Positions 56,633-64,000 of a stretch of 64,000 nucleotides of DNA are shown one piece after another. Every line of letters starts with the position of its first letter. The stretch's first letter is position 1. Origin of the DNA: Liriodendron chinense (taxonomy: Eukaryota > Streptophyta > Magnoliopsida > Magnoliales > Magnoliaceae); the NCBI GenBank assembly GCA_003013855.2, contig PVNU02004155.1, forward strand, positions 2,542,001 through 2,606,000. Reading direction: 5' to 3'. The notes beneath the pieces are model-generated. The model had not been told where the DNA came from and made no database searches. It worked only from the letters and a program-made list of their open reading frames with translations. Position numbers and translations under genes: made by a program.

Positions 56633-59600
56633 TGTGACAACCCGGATGTCAAGGGTTGAGGCCATCCTCGGCCCCCAATATCTCGGGCCCCACATGATGC
56701 AAATCATGCAATGAGATAGTTAGAACACTAGAATTAGATCAATACCTAGCTAGAAGCATCAAGTGGAATATCCATAGCCAAAAGAAGAAGTGAGCATATA
56801 TATATAAAAGCCAAAAAGAATAAATTAACATCATCAACTCACTCGACGAGTCCCGCCAGGGGCCCCGGCCTCCTATCTCCCAAAAACTATCGCAAAAGTC
56901 TATACAATGCGCCATCCCGGCGCTAACCTACATAACAAAGATACCCCATCACCCTCGATACTGGTCATCTGCACACTAAATGTACGAGTCCTCGCCAGAG
57001 GCTAACTCCTTGTATTCTGTCGCTTTAGCTCTCCTCCTGTAAACCTGGGTCACAGGTGGCGTCTAAGTGGTGTTTTAGAACATTGTACCAGAAAAGGGGA
57101 GTGAGTGGCCAACTCAATGGTAACATTACATATAAGTTATTAATGCACATATGAAAGCATACATACATAATGAATTTTATTGCACATCATTTCTAACTGA
57201 GATATCCATATCAACAAAACACAGTTATATAAGTGCATGAGTGCATGAAATGCATATGCATGCCCCAAGCACCGGTTTGTCACAGTGGACAGTGAGTGGC
57301 ACCACCACATCACTCGCACAGACTAGGTCGCTTGTGACAGGGGCACCACCTCAATCACCCGCCTGAAATGAATGACATGCCGAACCATGAATGATTATCC
57401 AAGCCCTTAATTATACCAATTTAACATCCAGCCGATTGGCGAAGCCATCATACCATCACTGTATCACTTGGCCGATCTGGGACCATCTGGCTCCCTGTGG
57501 GCGAGTACATGTCATCGCTAGTAACCTCAAGGATCCTAGCTGGGGTAGATGGCCCGAGCGTCCGATTCGGCCATGACTCGTGAGCCATGTTCAACTCAGA
57601 CGGGGATGGCTTGGTCATGCCGTTTCCCCATAGTCAAACAAGTGGATGGCTCACTGCCACTATGAGTGCTTAAAGGACACTACGGAGGGGCACCACCCCG
57701 GCGTAGGCCGACAACACGGGCATAGGTCCCATACCTACCATGTCCGACTCATGAATCGTTAAGGATCGATCCCCGTGTAGTTATTAGTGGGCCTGTCCAA
57801 TGGTCGTACTGGTATGTGGATTCGAGTCTAACCAGTTAGAAGCAGTGTTTTAAATAGCGAATAGCGTGTAGCGTAGCCTTCACCTCTCTGAAGCGTGAGG
57901 CGTAAGCTACATAGCGTGTAGCGTAAGCTACACAACACTTAGATTTTTAATCAAGGTTGCACTTGGTTGCACCAAATTAGATGATTTATAATAAAATTTA
58001 ACAAAATTTCATGATATTTGGTGCAACAAATGCAACCTAAAGTAACAGCAAGGTAATGATTAAGTATAAAAGTGAAGAAAGAGCAACAAATCGTGAAAAA
58101 TGACTTGTAATGTGAGCTATGTAGCGTGTAGCGTAGTCTATGAAGCGTGTAGCGTATCCAAATTAATCATGTAGCGTAGGCTACACGCAACTTAAGCTAT
58201 TTTCATGAGCTACGTAGCGTTTAGGCTAAGCTACGCTATGTAGCGTAAGCTACACGCTACATAGCGTAGCTATTTAAAACACTGGTTAGAAGTAAACATT
58301 ATACCTGAATCGAGTTTGTTGGGCTAGTGGTCCTTAGGCAAGGGAATAACGGGAAGCTGACCTTGGGAACTATGTCCCGTGTGGTTCACGAACCACAGAC
58401 AAGACCTGAATTCCACCACGCCTGAGGACTCTAACTTCGAGGATACGGCCAAACTGTGTGGCCGCCCCAACTCTGTGAATTTTCCTGATCCGGTAACATA
58501 GAAAACCATAGGACTATGCTAGGAACAAAACCTTAACTTACTCTACTACATATATTGTTCACACAGGTGGTAATATTCCAGAATCTCAAACAAGTAAGAA
58601 GAAATCACTAATTTTGCCAAAGATGCAACGGCAACACACTCATGCATCTCAGGAAACAATAACAGCACACAATTAATTAGGCAATTCTTTCCAATTTATA
58701 ATAAGTATATGAATACTAAGAAATACTAATGTAGTATTAAGCATGTATGATGATCAAACAGTATAAACATGGAATTTCTATCCTTAGAGACATCTAGAGA
58801 AATAACCCCTAAGAATTTCTATCTTTACCTAGCAAATCTATCTAGAAATTGAGACATTATCTATGTGTGAGTGCTTGCATTTGATGCAAGGTAACCCTAT
58901 AGGGAATGATACACACCTCATCCTCTTGAGATTTCTTGAAATTCCTACAAGAGAGGGGTTGCATGTTAGGGGAAGTGCATGAATTCAGCTAGAATTCGGA
59001 TAACTCTTGGTGTGAAATTTATTTTAGCTACCTGGGTGAGATGTATTGAGTTGAATTCGGGCACACTCCCTTCCTATGTAGCGGAGGTGGCGAAGGAATT
59101 GCTCCGGAGTCATATGCACAAGCCCCTTTGGGGTGATCTCCTTCTTCCCCAATTTCTCTTCCTCACTTCCTCTCTCTTCCTTCCCTCTCTTTTCTCAGCT
59201 AGATGTAGAGAGAAATGAGAATGGCTGAGAGAAAAGGGGCTTTTATAACTTTGGGCAATTGGGATATATAATCCCCTACTATTTAAGTTGCTGCAAGTAG
59301 CCTTTTTGGGCCTGCTTGTGGTTGTGTGGGGCCCAGCAGCCCATCTAACCCGATCTGGACCGCAGAATAGTTCTCATGGCCTATGAGCTGGCTATATGCG
59401 CGATCCTATGAGAATCTGATGCGGCAATTGCGGGATATGATGACAGATCTGTCCGACGGTGACTGACCGTCGATCGAGGCCGCAAGTCTGGGATTATGGT
59501 CATTATATTTAAGTTCTGGGTTCTTTATCTCAAAGCCATGCAAGGGTGCTGAAGGGCCACACAAGAAAAGGTATTTCTTGTAATGATTGGTTCACTTAAT

Positions 59601-59929
59601 GTTGGTGAGAGTATACTCGCACCTAGGGTGTAATTGCAGTGCTGTGCAGTTTTAAGGTTTCGGGTACCAATTTCAGCATGCGGATCCAATAGAGGCGCCA
59701 AGCCCGACATGGGGGTCGACTTATTCAAGTCTCAGATTCACTCGACTCGGATTGGGTAGCGCAATGACCTGACGGGTGTGCACGCAGAGCCTGAATTTGT
59801 GATGCCTTGGTTTAAATAGGCTACTATTGGGTTACTATTTGCCAATTAATTGTCCTGGAATGATGTAAGCATGACATGGCCTGAGGACATGTTTGGGTTT
59901 TAGGGCAGGTGGTTCTACGGGGCGTTACC
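56633..59929 (-). mobile_element. Solo LTR 1 of a chromovirus relative (3297 bp including a nested hAT)
   Basis: It begins tgtgacaacccggatgtcaa and ends cggggcgttacc, the same ends as the intact element's LTR except the last base. It shares blocks such as 'ggacactacgg' and 'cgtaggccgaca'. The target duplication cccct is perfect (56628-56632, 59930-59934). There is no interior, so it formed by LTR-LTR recombination. A 442-bp hAT element with its 8-bp duplication is nested at 57843-58284; without it the LTR is about 2.85 kb. Confidence 0.9.
57843..58284. mobile_element. Nested non-autonomous hAT element with AGCGTGTAGCGTA repeats (442 bp)
   Basis: The 16-bp terminal repeats cagtgttttaaatagc are perfect inverted copies at both ends. 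gttagaag is duplicated exactly at 57835-57842 and 58285-58292. The homologous solo LTR at 60991 lacks it at the corresponding place (near 62190), giving an empty-site control. Subterminal arrays of 'agcgtgtagcgta' and 'gctacatagcgtag' occupy about 90 bases at the left and 190 at the right, facing each other. No coding capacity. Confidence 0.92.
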
Positions 59930-59984
59930 CCCCTGGATGCAAGAAAAGGACTTTTAATTAAATTAGAAGGAATCAACGTAGAAA

Positions 59985-60990
59985 AATCATGCAAAAGAAA
60001 CAATATCACTACCTCCTCTCTATTTGTGTGTGTGATGATTTTCTTAAACCAAAAGAACAAAACAAAAAATGACTAAAGCGTTGAGTGACCCACTCCTCAC
60101 TCGACAAATAGCCAAGGCAATATACAAGACCACCAAAATGCAACAATGCAACAACAGGGATGGAAAAAGTACATAAAAGAAAATAACAACGACAACAACA
60201 GGGGCAACGAAGATTAAAATGGCACTGATCTTGTCCCCCATAGTTCCATATTGCTGAAAGTCCGCCATTGAAAGCCATCAAAACTCTTTCCTCAACAATG
60301 CTTAATATTTCTTTTGAGGGAGACTCCTTACACACTTTTGTCTTCTAAATTTCTTTTCATTTTCTCTTTCCATAGATCCCCAGAACCCCCCCCCCCCCCC
60401 CCCCACAAAAAAAAAAAAAAAAAAGAGTTCTTTAAGATTTCCTTTTGGGAACAAACCACATCTCCATTCCAAAAGTAATGCCAACAGAGCTATTCAAAGA
60501 CCAATAGACGCACCCAGACAAGAAAGGAATCCAAAATCTCTCGCACATGTTGCAGTGAATAAAAAGATGATCAACTGATTCCTTGTTATTTTTGCACATA
60601 ATGCACATATTTGGATGGGACATGCATCACTTCTTTAAATTATCCAATGTCAGGATCCTGTTAGCTAAAATGGCCAAAGTGAAAGTCATTAGTCTTGGGG
60701 TTACAAGAGCTTTACACACCATAACCGAATGGGGCACGAGCAATCACTTGTTATCCTCTTTGTAAATAAAGACCTAGCTAAGAAATTTCCACTTGGGACC
60801 ATTTCCACATTTTTTTTTGTTTACCTCAAAGATGTCAATGAAGACATCCTTAAACTTGCATATGAGATTTGCGAGAGAGATGCTTCCTCGTTATGTAAGT
60901 TCTTCTTAGCTTGATATTCCACATGACCTCAGCCCCAACCATCTTAGTGCAGTCTTGGCATTTTTTTTTCTCCATAACCACAAGGGAGAA
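59985..60990 (-). mobile_element. L1-like LINE 3' part, cut by solo LTR 2
   Basis: The minus strand shows ILTLDNLKK (then a stop) followed by the zinc-binding motif HPNMCIMCKNNKESVDHLFIHCNM (60620-60545). A G-run region and a pyrimidine-rich 3' UTR ('tttggtggtcttgtatattgcc...tttaagaaaatcat') run toward 60020. The element breaks at 60990 where the solo LTR begins, with its target duplication GAGAA. Confidence 0.6.
60389..60424 (+). repeat. Poly(C)-poly(A) homopolymer block
   Basis: About 18 C followed, after 'aca', by about 19 A inside the LINE relic. Lengths are likely unreliable, as homopolymers of this kind often are in assemblies. Confidence 0.8.
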
Positions 60991-63796
60991 TGTGGCACCC
61001 CGGATGTCAAGGGTCGAGGGCATCCTCGGCCCCCAATATCCCAGGCCCCACTTTATGCAAAACATGCAATGAAATAGGCAAGCTACTGGAATCAGAATAA
61101 TGCTCAGCTAGAAGCAAACACATGAGATATCTATATCCAAAAGAAGAAGTGAGCATATATATATAAGCCAAAAGAATTAAGTAACATCAACAACTCACTC
61201 GACGGGACCCGCTAGGGGCCCCGATCACCAGGCTCCAAAAACTAGCAAAAACCTATACATTGCGCCAACCCGGCGCTATCCCTCATAACAAGGATCCCCT
61301 ATCACCCTCTATACAGGTCGTCTGCATACTGAATGTATGGATCCTCGCCAGCGGCTAACTCCTCGTATTCTGCCGCTTCGCTCTCCTCCTGTAAACCTGG
61401 GTCACATGCGGCGTCTGGGTGGTGTTTTATAACACCGTTCCCAGAATGGGGAGTGAGTGGCCAACTCAGTGGTAACATTACATACAAGTTATCAATGCAC
61501 AAATGGAAGCATACATAAATAATGGATTCTATTACACATCATTCTTAACTAAGATATCGACAACAATAAAGCACGGTTATTTAGTGCATGAGTGCATGAA
61601 ATGCATATGTGCATGCCCCAAACACCAGTTTGTCACAGCTAACAGTGTGTGGCACCACCACAGCACTCGCACAGACTGGGCCACCATGACAGGGGCACCA
61701 CCCCAGTCACCCGCCCGATGAATGTCATGCCGGACCATGAATGATTATCCAAATCCTTAATTATACCAGTTTAACATCCAGTCGGTTGGCGAAGCCAACA
61801 TACCATTACCTCATCACTCGGCCGATCAGGGATCATCTGGCTCCCTGCGGGCGAGTACATATCATCGCCAGTAACCCCAAGGATCCCAGCTCGGATAAAC
61901 AGTCCGAGCGTCTGATTCGGCCATGACTCGTCAGCCATGTCCGACTCAAACGGGGGTGGCTCAGTCATGCCATTACCCCATAGTCAAACAAATGGATGGC
62001 TCACTGCCTCCATGGGTGCTCAAGGACACTACGGAGGAGCACCACCCCAGCGTAGGCCGACAGCGCGAGCATAGGTCCCATACCACCATGCTCGGCTCAT
62101 GAGTCTTTAGGGATCGTTCGCCATGTAATTATTAGTGGGCCTATCCAATGGTCGTGCTGGTATGTGGATTCGAATATAGGCATTTATCCAAACATTATAC
62201 CTGAACCGGGTTTGTTGAGTTGGTGGTCCTTAGTCAAGGGGATGACGGAAGACTGTCCTTGGGTACTGTACCCCACGTGGTTCATGAACCACGGACAGCA
62301 CCCGCATTACCCCACGCCTGAGGATTCCAACTCCGGGGGTACGGCCAACCTACGTGGCCGACCCAAACTCTATGAATTTCCCGATCCGGCAACATACAGA
62401 ACCATGGGACTATGCTAGGAGCTAAACTTTAACTATTCTACTACATATATGTTACATGCAGGTGATGTTATTTCAAAATTTCAAGCAACCAGAAGAAATT
62501 ACCAATTTCCCCCAAAGATGCAACAGCAACATACACATGCATCTCAGGGAATCATAATAGTGCACAAACAATTAAGCAATTCTTTCCAATTTAAGATAAA
62601 TATGTGAATACTAATATATACTTATGTAATACTAAACATGCATGATGATTAAACAATATAAACAGGAAATTCCTAGCTTTAAAGACATCTAGAGAACTAA
62701 TCCCTAAGGGATTCTACATCTATCTAGCAAGTCTACCTAGAATTAGAGATATTATTCATGTGGGCTTGCATTTGATGCAAGACAACCTGTAGGGAATGAT
62801 ACACACCTCATATCTCCGAATTCCCTTGCAATTCCTGCAAGAGAGGGGCTGCATGTTAGGAAATTGCATGAATTCAGCAGAAAATTTGACAGCTTCAGGT
62901 GTATACTTCATTCCAATTACCTGTGAGGCTGGATGAAGCTGAATCCGGCACTCTCCTAGCCCTATGAAGCGAAGGCGGCGAAGGAATCGCCCCAAATGGA
63001 CATGCACAAGCCCTCCTTGCGCTGATCTCCCTCTCCTCCAACTTCTCTACCTCACTCTCTCTCTCCTTTCTCAGCTAGATGTAGGTAGAAATGAGAGTGG
63101 CTGAGAGAAAAGGAGCTTTTATAACCTTGGGAAATCAGGATATATAGCCCTCAACTTTTTAAGTGGCTATAAGTAGCCCCTTGGGTCTACTTTTGATTGT
63201 GTGGGGCCCAGCGAGCCCATCTAACCTGATCTGGACCGAGGGATAGTCCTCCTGGCCTAGGATATGGCTACATGTGCGATCCTACGAGAATATAGTGCGG
63301 CAATTGTGAACTATGGCGACGGATCAGTTCGACGGTCACCGACCGTCGATCGGGGCTGCAAGTTTGGGATTGTGGTGGATGTTATATTTAAGTTCTAAGT
63401 CCCTAAATCTCAACGCCATGCAAGGGTGCAGAAGGGCCACACAAGAAAAGTATGTGTTGTAATGATTGGTTTACTTAAGGCTGGTGAGAGTACACTCACG
63501 CCTAGGGTGTAATCGTAGTGTTGTGCAGTTTTACGGTTTCGGATATCAATTTTAGTGTGCGGATCCAACAAAATACCAGGCCCGACATGGGGGTCGACTT
63601 ACTTAAGTCTCAGACCCACCTGACTCGGATTGGATAGCGCAAAGACCCGATGGGTGCGCACGTGGAGCCTGGATTAGGGAAGCCTTGGTTTCAAGAAGCT
63701 ACTATTGGCCAATTAAACGCCCTGCAGTGACGTAAGCGTGACATGGCCTGTGGACATGTTCGGGTTCAAGGGCCAGTTGTTTTACGGGGCGTTACA
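60991..63796 (-). mobile_element. Solo LTR 2 of a chromovirus relative (2806 bp)
   Basis: It begins tgtggcaccccggatgtcaa and ends tttacggggcgttaca. The target duplication gagaa is perfect (60986-60990 and 63797-63801). It is close to solo LTR 1 along its length and more distant from the intact element's LTR, so at least two subfamilies are present. Small plus- and minus-strand frames inside it are not genes. Confidence 0.92.
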
Positions 63797-63801
63797 GAGA
63801 A

Positions 63802-64000
63802 CAAAGCCTTATAAGAGCTCACCAAAGGTATATAGTCCAACTAAGCATGCATTGAAAAGCAAATTCTATCTTCCCAGCCAAGCATGAAGCAAATGCCCTT
63901 ATTGAATTCCATGTCTACTCTGTTGACAATGCCTTGGCTTCCATGCTTTGGGTTGGGAATCTTTGCTCTTCTCTTTTGCATTTCCGCCGCCTGCATTCTT
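63802..64000. other. Continuation of the DNA interrupted by solo LTR 2, unidentified
   Basis: It should join directly to 60990 in the pre-insertion sequence. I recognise no motif in either strand; 199 bases are too few to decide whether it is more of the LINE. Confidence 0.3.

Noticed and set aside
60044..60268. Hydrophobic 74-codon minus-strand frame resembling a membrane protein
   Set aside because: It falls in the T-rich 3' UTR of the LINE relic; the hydrophobicity comes from GTTGTT/TTT runs.

Overview
The window looks like nuclear DNA of a flowering plant. It has GT-AG spliced genes in a dense bed of plant transposons: Ty3/Gypsy chromovirus, L1-like and RTE LINEs, tRNA-derived SINEs, and hAT and Tourist-type DNA elements. 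Many inverted-repeat elements carry the phrase 'gtggggcccacc...catcatggtgggccccac', which I associate with magnoliid genomes; that lineage is an inference.

Genes. (1) At 3022-3446 (+) lies what looks like the last exon of a gene that begins left of the window. (2) At 11253-5860 (-) a complete seven-exon gene can be assembled. It encodes a 350-residue METTL18/HPM1-type protein-histidine methyltransferase, with an RTE LINE fragment in intron 2 and an L1 fragment in intron 4. (3) At 49636-50289 (+) are three exons of a small protein with a consensus D-box, tentatively securin-like (PATRONUS/RSS1 type). One extra base breaks the frame after residue 71. A possible orphan 5' exon lies at 30640-30901. 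I found no tRNA, rRNA, CRISPR array or bacterial-type operon.

Layout. 1-2.1 kb: LINE 3' end and a hAT MITE. 2.4-5.1 kb: inverted-repeat elements, the orphan last exon and a SINE. 5.8-13.1 kb: the methyltransferase gene. 13-31 kb: no gene, many MITEs, SINEs and two hAT elements with exact 8-bp target duplications. 31.8-32.8 kb: a decayed Ty3/Gypsy pol. 35066-46647: a young, full-length Tekay/Del-like chromovirus on the minus strand. Its two 2689-bp LTRs differ at three places that I noticed, and it is flanked by ATTCA. It has gag-protease, a pol with a chromodomain, and an extra sense-strand frame between primer-binding site and gag. 46.7-49.3 kb: a hAT element, an RTE relic and microsatellites. 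49.6-54.5 kb: the D-box gene followed by a hAT MITE and an L1 LINE carrying a hAT. 55.2-64 kb: another MITE, then two solo LTRs related to the chromovirus (TSDs CCCCT and GAGAA). One solo LTR carries a nested 442-bp hAT element and the other interrupts a LINE.

Together the window records layered transposition. Chromovirus copies in one orientation (one intact, two reduced to solo LTRs) and several hAT families sit inside older elements, and TE debris has entered the introns of an otherwise intact housekeeping methyltransferase gene.
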